Assembly: GCA_024682455.1 (NCBI GenBank)
Contig: JAIKZF010000097.1
Location: 25,767 to 89,766, forward strand
Direction: 5' to 3'
From: Ruminiclostridium sp.
GTDB taxonomy: Bacteria; Bacillota; Clostridia; Oscillospirales; Ruminococcaceae
Length of the DNA: 64,000 nucleotides
Shown: positions 17,975 to 27,052 of the stretch, one piece after another
Numbering within the stretch: the first letter of the stretch is position 1
Layout: every line of letters begins with the position of its first letter
Notes under the pieces: model-generated
What the model was told of the DNA's origin: nothing
Database searches by the model: none
What the model saw: only the letters and a program-made list of their open reading frames with translations
Translations under genes and position numbers: made by a program

Positions 17975-20406
17975 ATTATCTCTCCGTTGAAATCGGGATA
18001 GAAGCTGACTTTTTTAAATTCGGGCAGCTTGTATGCCGACATTATGACAAGCCTCAGCATATCGCGGAAGGCCTTTGTATTCCTGCATTTCACGATCAGC
18101 TTCGCGCGGAAGCTTCCGTTCAGGCGCCCGCTCGATGTGGGTCCGAGTATTATTACTGGCATTTCCCTGCCGAACTTCTTTGTCTGCTCTTCAAGCAATT
18201 CGCGGAACTTTTTTGACGCGATATCCACGGCTTTTTCCTCTGGAGAAGAAAAGGCTGTCATACAGATATCGCAGTACGGCGGGAATATCAGAGCCTCGCG
18301 CACCTGGGACTCCTGCGCGTAAAAGCCCTTGTAGTCCTGCTTCGCGGCAAGCTCCAGCACATAATGGTCGGGCGAGAAGGTCTGGAGATATGCCCTGCCC
18401 TTCTTTGAGCCTCGCCCCGAACGTCCGACTACCTGCGTTATCAGCGAGAACGTCCTCTCGAAGCCTAGATAATCGCCCGCGTAAAGCGACTTGTCGATCA
18501 GCAGCACTCCCACAAGCGTTACATTCTCGAAATTCAGCCCTTTTGCTATCATCTGCGTACCGACCATTATGTCATACTCATTGTTCGCGAATTCTGCAAA
18601 ACGCTTTTCGTATGAATACTTCGACATCGTGGTGTCCGCGTCCATGCGCAGGACACGTGCGGACGGAAAGAGCTGCTTTATCTCTTCCTCGATGCGCTGC
18701 GTGCCTGTGCCGCTCGAATATATGAACTTGCTGCCGCACTTTTCGCACGCCTCGGGCATAGACCTCCGGAAGCCGCAGTAGTGGCAGATAAGGCTGTTAT
18801 TCACCTTGTGATACGTCAGCGGTATGCCGCAGTTCGGACATTCCGCAACAGTGCCGCAGTTCACGCAGTTCACATAAGTGTGGAAGCCCCGGCGGTTGAG
18901 CAGGAGCATTGACTGCTCGCCACGTTCAAGATTGAGCGAGAGCTGCTCTATGAGCTCGCCGCTGAAATTGGAGCGGTTGCCCTTCTCGGCTTCGACGCGC
19001 ATATCTATCATCTTTACATCGGGCAGCACGGCGTCGCTGTACCGCTCGTTCATCTCGAAAAGCGAATACCGCCCGTTCAAAGCGTTGTAATAGCTGTCAA
19101 AAGACGGAGTCGCGGAAGCCAGCAGCAGCAGGGCGTTATGCCTGAAACAGCGCTGCTTGGCAATATCGCGGGCGTGATAGCGCGGCGAGCTCTCGGATTT
19201 ATAGGTATGCTCTCCCTCTTCGTCTATCACTACGATGCCGATGTTCTCCAGCGGCGCGAATATTGCGCTGCGGGTGCCTATCACGATACGCGCTTCTCCC
19301 GAGCGAATGCGCTTGTATTCGTCCGCGCGCATACCGAGAGACAGGCTGCTGTGGATTATCGCGACATTTCCTCCGAAAAGCCCGCGGAACTTGTTCACGG
19401 TCTGCGGCGTGAGTGAGATCTCGGGAATAAGCAGTATCGCGGTCTTTCCCATATTCACGCAGTATTCTATAAGCTTTATGAATACCGAGGTCTTGCCGCT
19501 GCCCGTGATACCGTGCAGAAGCGCGCATTTCGGCTCGTCGGTGTTCATCAGCTCCAGAAGTCTGTCATAGGTCTTCTGCTGGAGCGGCGAGAACCTGATA
19601 TCCGAAAGCTTTTCGGTCGCCTCGGCTCCGGCGCAGTCGCTGCGGTAGATCTCCGTATCGGAGATCACGAGCGCGTTCTTGTCGGCAAGACGCTTTATCA
19701 CGGACTCGGCGGCTCCGCTCAGATAGCTGAGTTCTTTCAGCGACGCCGCGCCGACCTCGGCGAGAGTGTCCAGCACGAGCTTCTGCTTCGGCGACAGCTT
19801 TATATCCTCGGGGAGCTCATCGACGGGAGTCACGGTCTTTTCCACCGCGTCGCCGACCTTTCTCCTCACGCTTTCATGCAGCATCAATATGCCCTTTTCC
19901 GTGAGGGTCTTTTTCGCCGCGGCATTCCCAGGAAGCTTCAGGAGCTCCTCGGCGGCAGCGTCTCCGGAGCAGCCGGAAAGCGCCTCAACAAGACTTTTCT
20001 CGTCGTCGGACAGCTCTCCGTCCGCCGCGGCGAGCCGCGCCCTGCTCACATTGAACGAGTGCTTTTCGCTTATATAGAGCGCCAGTCCCGGCGGGAGCAT
20101 GGTCCTCACGGCATCATAGTATGTACAGAACGTGCGCTCCCGCATGAACTCCGCGAGAGAGAGCATTTCGGGGCTTATTACGATACCGTCGTCAGCTGCC
20201 GCGTATATGCTCTTTATCCTGCCGGAGGGCTTTTCGTCCGACACGGAAAAAACCACGCCCACACGGTGCTTATCCGTTCTCCCGAAAGGCACAATAACAC
20301 GCATACCCGCGGTTATTGTCAAACCTGCGGGTATCTCGTATGTAAACAGCGCGTCAAACGCCGTTGTCGTCTTTTCGACCGCTACCGCGGCATACCGTGC
20401 GCTCAT
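17971..20406 (-). CDS. priA: primosomal protein N' (replication restart helicase PriA)
   Basis: The 811-aa protein has the N-terminal DNA-binding domain, Walker A GITGSGKT, the DEEGEH helicase box, QVVGRSGRG, and eight cysteines in four CxxC pairs (for example CVNCGTVAECPNC) that bind two zinc ions. PriA reloads the replisome at stalled forks. Its start overlaps the end of gmk by 4 bp. The usual rpoZ and coaBC genes between gmk and priA are absent here. Confidence 0.96.
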   Translation of the reverse strand: MSARYAAVAVEKTTTAFDALFTYEIPAGLTITAGMRVIVPFGRTDKHRVGVVFSVSDEKPSGRIKSIYAAADDGIVISPEMLSLAEFMRERTFCTYYDAVRTMLPPGLALYISEKHSFNVSRARLAAADGELSDDEKSLVEALSGCSGDAAAEELLKLPGNAAAKKTLTEKGILMLHESVRRKVGDAVEKTVTPVDELPEDIKLSPKQKLVLDTLAEVGAASLKELSYLSGAAESVIKRLADKNALVISDTEIYRSDCAGAEATEKLSDIRFSPLQQKTYDRLLELMNTDEPKCALLHGITGSGKTSVFIKLIEYCVNMGKTAILLIPEISLTPQTVNKFRGLFGGNVAIIHSSLSLGMRADEYKRIRSGEARIVIGTRSAIFAPLENIGIVVIDEEGEHTYKSESSPRYHARDIAKQRCFRHNALLLLASATPSFDSYYNALNGRYSLFEMNERYSDAVLPDVKMIDMRVEAEKGNRSNFSGELIEQLSLNLERGEQSMLLLNRRGFHTYVNCVNCGTVAECPNCGIPLTYHKVNNSLICHYCGFRRSMPEACEKCGSKFIYSSGTGTQRIEEEIKQLFPSARVLRMDADTTMSKYSYEKRFAEFANNEYDIMVGTQMIAKGLNFENVTLVGVLLIDKSLYAGDYLGFERTFSLITQVVGRSGRGSKKGRAYLQTFSPDHYVLELAAKQDYKGFYAQESQVREALIFPPYCDICMTAFSSPEEKAVDIASKKFRELLEEQTKKFGREMPVIILGPTSSGRLNGSFRAKLIVKCRNTKAFRDMLRLVIMSAYKLPEFKKVSFYPDFNGEII

Positions 20407-21008
20407 TCCGCAAGCAGTTCCCCGATAACGCCCTCACGGTTTGAGCGGCGGCATTTCTCCGCGCGCACAACGGCAAGGAAGTCGTCCACCGCGTCCTCAA
20501 GAGCCGCGTTGGTTATGAGATAATCGTAATTTCCGGCGAATTCGAGCTCTTTTCTCGCGGTCTCAAGGCGCTGCTTTATCACATCGTCGGTCTCGGTTCC
20601 GCGCTTGTGCAGACGTCTTTCGAGCTCCGCGAAGGACGGAGGCAGTATGAACACCAGCGTACAGTCAGGGAATATCCTGCGGACATTCGCCGCGCCCTCG
20701 ATCTCTATTTTCAGCACCACATCCTTGCCAGCGTCGAGCATATCGGTGACCGCTTTTTTCGGGGTCCCGTAGTAATTGCCCACATACTCGGTATACTCCA
20801 GCAGCTCGCCGTCAGCGATCATCTGCTCGAACTGCTCACGGGTCCTGAAATGGTAGCTCACCCCGTCGGTCTCTCCCGGACGCATCGCGCGGGAGGTCGC
20901 CGAGACCGAGTAATAAAGATTGCCGTTTGCCTTCAAAGCCTGTTCAAGTATCGTATCCTTGCCGCACCCGGCGGGAGCCGATACCACGATAAGTATTCCC
21001 TTTGACAT
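20403..21008 (-). CDS. gmk: guanylate kinase
   Basis: ATG 21008 (201 aa) is preceded by AGGTG at 6 bp and is the best start among a GTG/ATG/ATG cluster. The P-loop is SAPAGCGKDT, slightly unlike the common GPSGVGK form; SATSRAMRPGETDGVSYHF and the EIEGAANVRR segment bind GMP. It converts GMP to GDP. remA lies 45 bp upstream, matching the conserved remA-gmk pair. Confidence 0.96.
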   Translation of the reverse strand: MSKGILIVVSAPAGCGKDTILEQALKANGNLYYSVSATSRAMRPGETDGVSYHFRTREQFEQMIADGELLEYTEYVGNYYGTPKKAVTDMLDAGKDVVLKIEIEGAANVRRIFPDCTLVFILPPSFAELERRLHKRGTETDDVIKQRLETARKELEFAGNYDYLITNAALEDAVDDFLAVVRAEKCRRSNREGVIGELLAE

Positions 21009-21052
21009 GATCATCACCTGTATTTCTTTCCTGTTTTCCTGCGGTATGAACG

Positions 21053-21274
21053 TTATTCTCCGATAGCGGAGGGATCCTTCGCGGACATGACGATATGACC
21101 GCTGTCCATAACTATGACGGTCTTGGTCTTTTTGCCGCAGGTGGCGTCTATCGCCGTGAGTTTGTCCTTAGCGGCGGAGACTATGCGCTTCGCGGGGGCG
21201 GAATCTGCGCCTATGACCGCCACTATCCTGTCGCTGTTTATCCTGTTGCCGTAGCCTACGTCTATCAGCTTCAT
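21053..21274 (-). CDS. remA: RemA-family extracellular matrix regulator (DUF370)
   Basis: The 73-aa protein starts MKLIDVGYGNRINSDRIVA and contains SAPAKRI, typical of RemA/DUF370. In Bacillus, RemA oligomerises into a ring that bends DNA and activates matrix genes. It is the first gene of the long minus-strand block and has its own promoter, which overlaps the maf stop. Confidence 0.92.
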   Translation of the reverse strand: MKLIDVGYGNRINSDRIVAVIGADSAPAKRIVSAAKDKLTAIDATCGKKTKTVIVMDSGHIVMSAKDPSAIGE

Positions 21275-21307
21275 AATATCACCCGTCTATATAATATCGT
21301 ATCTTTT

Positions 21308-21336
21308 ATTATAACATTTTACAAAGAAAAAATCAA
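21308..21336 (-). promoter_or_regulatory. promoter for remA-gmk-priA block
   Basis: Minus strand TTGATT (21331-21336), 17-bp spacer, TATAAT (21308-21313); the -35 box overlaps the last codons of maf. Confidence 0.75.
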
Positions 21337-21884
21337 TACATATTTTTCAATTCTCTCGCAAGTCTTCCTACCGGCAGTCCCATAACATTGTAGTAATCCC
21401 CCGTTATGCCGCTGACGAGCAGAGCTCCGGCGTCTTGTATCCCGTACGCGCCCGCCTTGTCGAACGGCTCGCCCGTGGCGGTATAATCCTCTATCTCCTT
21501 ATCGGAGAGCTCAAAGAAGCGCACAGCCGTGTCCTCCGCGAAGCTTATCTTCTTTTCCGGGGAAATAACGTAGACTCCCGTATAAACATGGTGCTCTCTT
21601 CCGGAAAGCAGCCGCAGCATACGTTTCGCGTCGACGGCGTCCTTCGGCTTGCCGAGTATCTCACCGTTCACCGAGACCACGGTATCCGCGCCTATGACCG
21701 TATCGTTCGGATACTGCGCCGCTATCTCCTCAGCCTTGTGCCGCGCAAGCTCGCGCACATATTCGTCGGGCGGCAGGCTCTTATCGGCTCGCTCCTCCCC
21801 CACCGCCGGTATTATCCGGAAATCCGCGGTCATAAGCGACAAAAGCTCCTTCCGGCGCGGCGATTTGCTTGCAAGTATAAGCAT
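21333..21884 (-). CDS. maf: Maf-family nucleotide pyrophosphatase
   Basis: The start is ATG 21884 (183 aa, MLILASKSPRRKELL), preceded by GGAGGG; the ORF-track start reads through the leader. Motifs are SKSPRRKELL, the catalytic GADTVVSVNGEILGKP and SGREHHVYTGV. Maf proteins hydrolyse dTTP/UTP and modified nucleotides and are linked to septum control. A consensus promoter lies directly upstream, divergent from tmk. Confidence 0.93.
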   Translation of the reverse strand: MLILASKSPRRKELLSLMTADFRIIPAVGEERADKSLPPDEYVRELARHKAEEIAAQYPNDTVIGADTVVSVNGEILGKPKDAVDAKRMLRLLSGREHHVYTGVYVISPEKKISFAEDTAVRFFELSDKEIEDYTATGEPFDKAGAYGIQDAGALLVSGITGDYYNVMGLPVGRLARELKNMY

Positions 21885-21913
21885 ATCCCATTCCCTCCAA
21901 TCATAATATATCA

Positions 21914-21942
21914 ATTTTAGCATATTTTTGAGCGTATGTCAA
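21914..21942 (-). promoter_or_regulatory. maf promoter
   Basis: Minus strand TTGACA (21937-21942), 17-bp spacer, TAAAAT (21914-21919). Confidence 0.85.
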
Positions 21943-21950
21943 ATTACCTC

Positions 21951-21979
21951 TTGACGGAGCAGGCGAAATATGATAAAAT
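21951..21979 (+). promoter_or_regulatory. tmk promoter
   Basis: TTGACG (21951-21956), 17-bp spacer, TAAAAT (21974-21979), back to back with the maf promoter. It overlaps the ORF-track tmk start, so the true start is downstream. Confidence 0.8.
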
Positions 21980-22008
21980 ATATTGGAATATTATCAGCGG
22001 GAGGCATC

Positions 22009-22662
22009 ATGAAGAAGCTTATTGTGATAGAAGGGCTCGACGGAAGCGGGAAATCGACCCAGCTGGAGCTGATGAAAAGCAGATATGACGCGCATTTCAT
22101 AACTTTTCCATACTATGAGACCGACAGCGGAAGAATGATAAGCGCGTACCTGCGCGGAGACTTCAATGAGCCCGATCCGAAGGTAAGCGCGTATTCGGCA
22201 AGCATTATGTACGCCGCCGACCGTTACACAAGCTTCCGCACGCATTGGGGCCCGCTTTATGAGAGCGGTCTTCCCGTTATCTCGGCAAGATATGTCTCAT
22301 CAAACGCGATCTACCAGATGACCAAGCTGGACAGGAGCGAGTGGGACAGCTATCTCGACTGGCTGTGCGACCTTGAGTACGAAAAGCTCGGTATGCCGAG
22401 ACCCGACCTGACGATATTCCTCGATATGCCCGGCGATATTTCGCAGAAGCTTCTTCTTAAGCGCTACGGCGGAGACGAGTCTAAGAAGGATATCCACGAG
22501 CGTGATATCTCCTTCCAGCGCAGATGCAGAGAAGCCGCCCTGTATACGGCGGAAAGGTTCGGCTGGAAGCGTGTGCTCTGCGGAGAGAACGGCGAGCCGT
22601 TCAGAGCGGAAACTATCGGCTCCGCGATATCCGCGCTCATTGATGAAGAGCTGAAAAATTGA
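22009..22662 (+). CDS. tmk: thymidylate kinase
   Basis: The start is ATG 22009 (217 aa, MKKLIVIEGLDGSGKST), just after GGGAGG. The P-loop GLDGSGKST, the DRYTS segment and the RPDLTIFLDMP motif identify dTMP kinase. It makes dTDP from dTMP. The LID region is longer than usual. It heads a plus-strand run with a DJ-1 protein and 5-FCL. Confidence 0.92.
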   Translation: MKKLIVIEGLDGSGKSTQLELMKSRYDAHFITFPYYETDSGRMISAYLRGDFNEPDPKVSAYSASIMYAADRYTSFRTHWGPLYESGLPVISARYVSSNAIYQMTKLDRSEWDSYLDWLCDLEYEKLGMPRPDLTIFLDMPGDISQKLLLKRYGGDESKKDIHERDISFQRRCREAALYTAERFGWKRVLCGENGEPFRAETIGSAISALIDEELKN

Positions 22663-22681
22663 CCGAAAGGACTTTGATATT

Positions 22682-23224
22682 ATGATACTTGTATTTCTTG
22701 CGAACGGTTTTGAAGAGACAGAGGCTGTCGCACCCATAGACATACTCCGCAGGAACGGCAGAGATGTCGTCACGGTGGGCATCGGCGAGGAGATCATCAC
22801 AAGCGCCCACGGTTTGACGGTAGTTCCCGATGTGACGGAGGTCGACCTCGCATTGAGCGATGAGATAGAGATGATCGTGCTGCCCGGCGGTATGCCCGGT
22901 ACGCTCAACCTCGAAAAGTCCCGCACCGTTCAGGACGCCATAGACTATTGCAGCGCGAACGGCAAATATATAGCCGCTATATGCGCGGCTCCCTCGGTGA
23001 TAGGAAAGAAGGGGCTGCTGAAAGGAAAGAACGCTACCTGCTTCCCCGGCTTCGAGGAATTCCTTGAAGGCGCGAACTTCACGGGAGCTCCCGTTGAGGC
23101 GGACGGCAATATCGTCACCGCGAGAGGCGCGGGCGTAGCGCTCGAATTCGGGCTTAAGCTCGTCGAGGTGCTTTCCGGAAAGCCCGCCGCCGACAAGATA
23201 AAGGAAGCAATGCGCTGTGTCTGA
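22682..23224 (+). CDS. DJ-1/PfpI family protein
   Basis: The 180-aa protein has LANGFEETEAVAPIDILRR with the conserved Glu, and the nucleophile-elbow cysteine in AAICAAPSVIG, with LPGGMPG before it. DJ-1 family members act as protective deglycase/chaperone-like proteins; the exact role here is unknown. It overlaps the 5-FCL gene by 8 bp. Confidence 0.9.
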   Translation: MILVFLANGFEETEAVAPIDILRRNGRDVVTVGIGEEIITSAHGLTVVPDVTEVDLALSDEIEMIVLPGGMPGTLNLEKSRTVQDAIDYCSANGKYIAAICAAPSVIGKKGLLKGKNATCFPGFEEFLEGANFTGAPVEADGNIVTARGAGVALEFGLKLVEVLSGKPAADKIKEAMRCV

Positions 23225-23780
23225 GGACAAGAAGCTGCTGAGGCGCGAGCTTGTCGCGCTGCGCAGAGCTATGTCAGAAAATGTCAGGAAAGAACTTGAC
23301 GAAAGAATATATAATAATCTTGCGGAAAACGGCCGGGTGCGGTCATGCGGGACTTTTCTGGTCTATGCTTCATCACCGGACGAGGTCGATACAAGGCGCT
23401 TCATAAACGCGCTGCTTGCCGGAGGAAAGACCGTTGCCGTGCCGAAATGCACGGGAAAGGATATGGCGTTTCTCACGGTGAAGTCGCTCGGCTCGCTGAC
23501 AAGAAGCAGCTTCGGGGTAGACGAGCCCACGGACGGCACCGAGATCACGGAATTCCGGGATACGGTATGCGTCGTGCCCGGACTGCGTTTCGACAGGAAC
23601 GGATACAGGCTCGGCTGGGGCGGAGGCTTCTATGACAGGTTCCTGGCACGCTACTCCGGATACTCCGTGGGTATCTGCTATGAATGCTGCTGCGGAGATG
23701 TACCCGCGGATACATACGATGTGCCTGTTGACGCTGTAATCACGGAAAACGGTATTTTTCCGGAAAAACCAATGCTGTAA
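23217..23780 (+). CDS. 5-formyltetrahydrofolate cyclo-ligase
   Basis: The 187-aa protein starts with GTG, 8 bp after AAGGAAG inside the previous gene. KKLLRRELVALRR, the Lys/Arg nucleotide site and the C-terminal GWGGGFYDRFL are diagnostic of 5-FCL (YqgN/YgfA). It returns 5-formyl-THF to 5,10-methenyl-THF. Eight-base overlap with the DJ-1 gene suggests translational coupling, as the two are often neighbours. Confidence 0.92.
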   Translation: MSEDKKLLRRELVALRRAMSENVRKELDERIYNNLAENGRVRSCGTFLVYASSPDEVDTRRFINALLAGGKTVAVPKCTGKDMAFLTVKSLGSLTRSSFGVDEPTDGTEITEFRDTVCVVPGLRFDRNGYRLGWGGGFYDRFLARYSGYSVGICYECCCGDVPADTYDVPVDAVITENGIFPEKPML

Positions 23781-23794
23781 AGAGGTGAACCCGG

Positions 23795-25795
23795 TTGGAC
23801 GAAAACGAAGAAAAAGAATATAACGATATAGCCAGTCTCGCGGCATACCTTCACAGCGACAAGATGCAGGCCTTCAAGGCAGCCGAGGAACGCGCAGAGA
23901 AAGGACTCCCGCCGCTTGAGGACGAGCCGGAGCAGGACAGCTTTTCAAAGGACGTGCTGTTCACCTCGGACAGGCGCAGACCCGCTTCCGCGCCAAGGCG
24001 CAGGCCGTCGGCGAAACACTCCGCGGCAGCTGCACCCGTAAGCGAACCGGTGCCGAAAACTCAGCGTATCGACGAGCCGAAAACTCAGCGCATCGACGAG
24101 CCGAAAACTCAGCGCATTGATGAGCAGAAAACTCAGCGCATTGATGAGCAGAAAGCTGTCGAAGCACCGCCGAAGCCGGATGAGCACGCAAACTCCGAAC
24201 ATAACAGATACACGGACAGACCGAGAAAAAAGCACTCTGCCGCCGCTAAAACGGAAAAGCACGAATCCGCCGACGCACAGAACATTCCGGCTCTTTCCGA
24301 AAGCCTTTCCGAATCCCTGGGGCTCAGAGCAGCCGAGATAAACGAGCAGAACAGAAACGCGCTCCCGCCCGAGGATACCCCGGAGATATTCGATATCACG
24401 GAGGGCAGCGATCAGGAAAAGCAGTTCAACAACGCGGCCACAAGACTCATGAACGCGGTCAACGACCCCGTTTCCAGAAACGACGCAATGCGCGAGGATA
24501 TGGAGGCGGAGGAGGAAGAGATACGCGCCGAGAAAATGGAAGCCGCTATAATGAGGCGCAGATACGAGCGCCAGAAGCAGAGCACCAGAACTCTCGCGTA
24601 TATCCTTATCGCGCTGCTGCTGTGCACCGCGATAATCGGGGCTTCCGCTTACGCCTCGGCTCATATCGTGAAGTGGGCGCTCGACTTCACGGGGATCGCG
24701 GCGCAGGATTTCAAGATAGACGTTGAGATACCCGAGGACGCCTCGGTGGAGACCGTCGCGGCTATTCTTGCGGAAAACAACATAATCTCCGACGCGAAGT
24801 TCTTCAAGCTCTACGCAGATTTCGCGGATAAGCTCAAAGCAGATGAAAAGGATCGCAATACCGATTTCATCGGAGGCAAGTATACCGTAAGCTCCACTAT
24901 GTCGTACAGCACCCTGCTCTCTCTTTTCAGGACCGAAAAGACCCGCAAGGAAACCGTGTCCGTGCGTATCATCGAGGGTATGAACGCGCGTGAGATCGGC
25001 GACCTGCTGGAAAAGAACAATGTGTGCTACGCGGAGGATTTCGAGAAATACTACAAGGATATCCTCAACATCTATGATTTCGAGCGCAGAGTAAAGCAGA
25101 GCTCCTCAAAGATGTATCAGCTTGAGGGATATCTGTTCCCCGATACCTATGAGTTCTATGTCGTCAACGGCATGGCTGACGGCGGCGCTCCCGAAAGGGG
25201 CGAGACCGAGCAGGAAGCCAGGGAACGCATCAAAAAGGACTCGGAGGAGAACGCCCTCGTAGCCGCAAAGAAGATGTACTCGAACTTCAACGACAAGATG
25301 ACGATGAAGATGTACAAGAAAATGGGCGAGATGAATATGACCCTCGACGAGGTAGTGGCTCTCGCTTCTATCGTACAGAAGGAGGCAGGCTACACCGAGG
25401 ATATGGAAATGGTCGCTAGCGTATTCCTGAACAGAATACGTCATTCCGCCGAATTCCCCTATCTCCAGTCCGATGTCACTATCATGTATGTTGAGGACGT
25501 GATAAAGCCGAACTTCAAGGGCAGCGAGACCGCGAAAACACGTTTATGCAACGCCTACAACACGTACGTATGTCAGGGTATACCCGCGGGACCCGTGTGC
25601 AACCCCGGGCTCGACGCCATAAACGCCGTGCTGTACTCGGCGGAGTCACCGTACTTCTATTTCTGCGCGAATCCCGATACCGGCGAGATCTTCTACGCCG
25701 AGACCGAGGAAAAGCATAACGAGAACAAGATACTCGCCGGTCTGACCGGCACAGGACAGACAGCCGAAGAATACGGGGAGGGCGAAAATGGATAA
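23795..25795 (+). CDS. mltG: endolytic transglycosylase MltG
   Basis: TTG 23795 is a credible start, 6 bp after AGAGGTGA. The 666-aa protein has a long acidic cytoplasmic N-terminus (about 265 residues) with four tandem PKTQRIDE repeats, one membrane helix (LAYILIALLLCTAIIGASAYA), then the YceG/MltG domain with ALASIVQKEAG carrying the catalytic Glu, and SVFLNRI. MltG cuts nascent peptidoglycan and sets strand length. The cytoplasmic extension is much longer than in E. coli. The gene overlaps the U32 gene by 8 bp. Confidence 0.93.
   Translation: MDENEEKEYNDIASLAAYLHSDKMQAFKAAEERAEKGLPPLEDEPEQDSFSKDVLFTSDRRRPASAPRRRPSAKHSAAAAPVSEPVPKTQRIDEPKTQRIDEPKTQRIDEQKTQRIDEQKAVEAPPKPDEHANSEHNRYTDRPRKKHSAAAKTEKHESADAQNIPALSESLSESLGLRAAEINEQNRNALPPEDTPEIFDITEGSDQEKQFNNAATRLMNAVNDPVSRNDAMREDMEAEEEEIRAEKMEAAIMRRRYERQKQSTRTLAYILIALLLCTAIIGASAYASAHIVKWALDFTGIAAQDFKIDVEIPEDASVETVAAILAENNIISDAKFFKLYADFADKLKADEKDRNTDFIGGKYTVSSTMSYSTLLSLFRTEKTRKETVSVRIIEGMNAREIGDLLEKNNVCYAEDFEKYYKDILNIYDFERRVKQSSSKMYQLEGYLFPDTYEFYVVNGMADGGAPERGETEQEARERIKKDSEENALVAAKKMYSNFNDKMTMKMYKKMGEMNMTLDEVVALASIVQKEAGYTEDMEMVASVFLNRIRHSAEFPYLQSDVTIMYVEDVIKPNFKGSETAKTRLCNAYNTYVCQGIPAGPVCNPGLDAINAVLYSAESPYFYFCANPDTGEIFYAETEEKHNENKILAGLTGTGQTAEEYGEGENG
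24053..24148 (+). repeat. four tandem 24-bp repeats in mltG
   Basis: Four nearly identical 24-bp units encode PKTQRIDE (the last one QKTQRIDE). They form a charged, probably disordered segment of the cytoplasmic tail and are likely unstable in copy number. Confidence 0.9.
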
Positions 25796-27002
25796 TACAC
25801 CCGAGCTCCTCTCTCCCGCAGGCGACCGCGAATGCCTCGAAGCAGCGGTGGACTTCGGCTGTGACGCCGTGTATCTCGGAGGACAGAGCTTCGGTATGAG
25901 AGCCGGCCCCAAGAATTTCGATATGGAGGGTCTTGCGGACGCGGTGTTATACGCTCACGACAGAGGCGTGAAGGTCTACCTTACCTGCAATACCGTACCG
26001 ACCAACGATGAGGCGGCGGCTTTTCCCGCCTTCATCGCCGAAGCCCGGAAGACAGGCATAGACGCGGCGATCATCGCGGATATAGGCGTTATGGCAATGA
26101 CCGCGAAGTACGCGCCCGGTCTCGATATACATATGTCCACTCAGGTCGGCATAATGAACAGCGAGACCGCAAAGGAGCTGTACCGGCTCGGAGCTAAAAG
26201 GGTCGTGCTCGCCCGCGAGGTCGGGCTTGCGGATATAGCCCGTATAAGAAAGGATATCCCCGCCGATATGGATATCGAGGTGTTCGTCCACGGAGCTATG
26301 TGCGTTTCCTTCTCCGGAAGATGTCTGCTGTCGAAATATCTCGCAGGCAGAGACGCGAACCGGGGAGCCTGTGCGCAGCCGTGCCGCTGGAAATACTTCC
26401 TTACCGAGGAGACACGCCCCGGAGAGATGTACGAGATCACCGAGGATAACAAAGGCACCTACATCTTCAACGCCAGAGATCTGTGCATGATAGACCATAT
26501 CCCCGACCTTCTGGAGGCGGGAGTTTCCAGCCTTAAGATCGAGGGACGCGCCAAGTCAGCCTATTACTCGGCGGTAGTGACCAACGCCTATAAAAAGGCG
26601 ATAGAATACGCCGTTAAAGGCGAAAAGCTGCCCGAAGCCATAAGCGGGGAGGTATACAAGGTCAGCCACAGACCCTACTGCACCGGCTTCTTCTATGAAC
26701 ATTCCGACGCGGAACAGTATTATCCGAGCAGCGGATATTTCCGGGATTATGAGTTCGTCGGAACGGTAGATCGCTGGGAGAACGGCATACTGCATATCAC
26801 CCAGAGGAACTACTTCACCGTGGGCAGCGAGCTTGAGGTCCTCCCTCCGAAGGGTGAGCCCGCGACCTTTACCCCGGCGGAGATGTTCAACGTAAGCGGC
26901 GAGAGCGTCACGGCAGCCAACCACGCTATGGAAAAGCTCACAATTCCCTGCCCCGCGGAATTTCCTCCGAAATCGATAATCCGTATGAAAAAGAACAAAT
27001 AA
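25788..27002 (+). CDS. peptidase U32 family protein (TrhP/YrrO-like)
   Basis: The 404-aa protein shows ELLSPAGDRECLEAAVDFGCDAVYLGG at the N-terminus and the U32 signature EVFVHGAMCVSFSGRCLLS, followed by NRGACAQPCRWKY and ISSLKIEGR-like SSLKIEGRAKS. The two-cysteine pattern fits an iron-sulfur site. Family members YrrO/TrhP are needed for tRNA wobble-uridine 5-hydroxylation; others are called peptidases or collagenases. In Bacillus mltG (yrrL) also precedes yrrN-yrrO, which supports the tRNA role. Confidence 0.85.
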   Translation: MDNTPELLSPAGDRECLEAAVDFGCDAVYLGGQSFGMRAGPKNFDMEGLADAVLYAHDRGVKVYLTCNTVPTNDEAAAFPAFIAEARKTGIDAAIIADIGVMAMTAKYAPGLDIHMSTQVGIMNSETAKELYRLGAKRVVLAREVGLADIARIRKDIPADMDIEVFVHGAMCVSFSGRCLLSKYLAGRDANRGACAQPCRWKYFLTEETRPGEMYEITEDNKGTYIFNARDLCMIDHIPDLLEAGVSSLKIEGRAKSAYYSAVVTNAYKKAIEYAVKGEKLPEAISGEVYKVSHRPYCTGFFYEHSDAEQYYPSSGYFRDYEFVGTVDRWENGILHITQRNYFTVGSELEVLPPKGEPATFTPAEMFNVSGESVTAANHAMEKLTIPCPAEFPPKSIIRMKKNK

Positions 27003-27008
27003 TGAAAC

Positions 27009-27040
27009 AATGCTCCCGTTTACATACCGGGAGCATTTTA
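27009..27040 (+). terminator. intrinsic terminator
   Basis: AATGCTCCCG and CGGGAGCATT form a 10-bp stem with a 9-base loop followed by TTAT, directly after the U32 stop and 13 bp before rsmA. Confidence 0.75.
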
Positions 27041-27052
27041 TAAGGAAAACGA

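Noticed and set aside
24053-24148. Short regular repeats that might suggest a CRISPR-like array
   Set aside because: Repeats are contiguous without spacers and in frame inside mltG.
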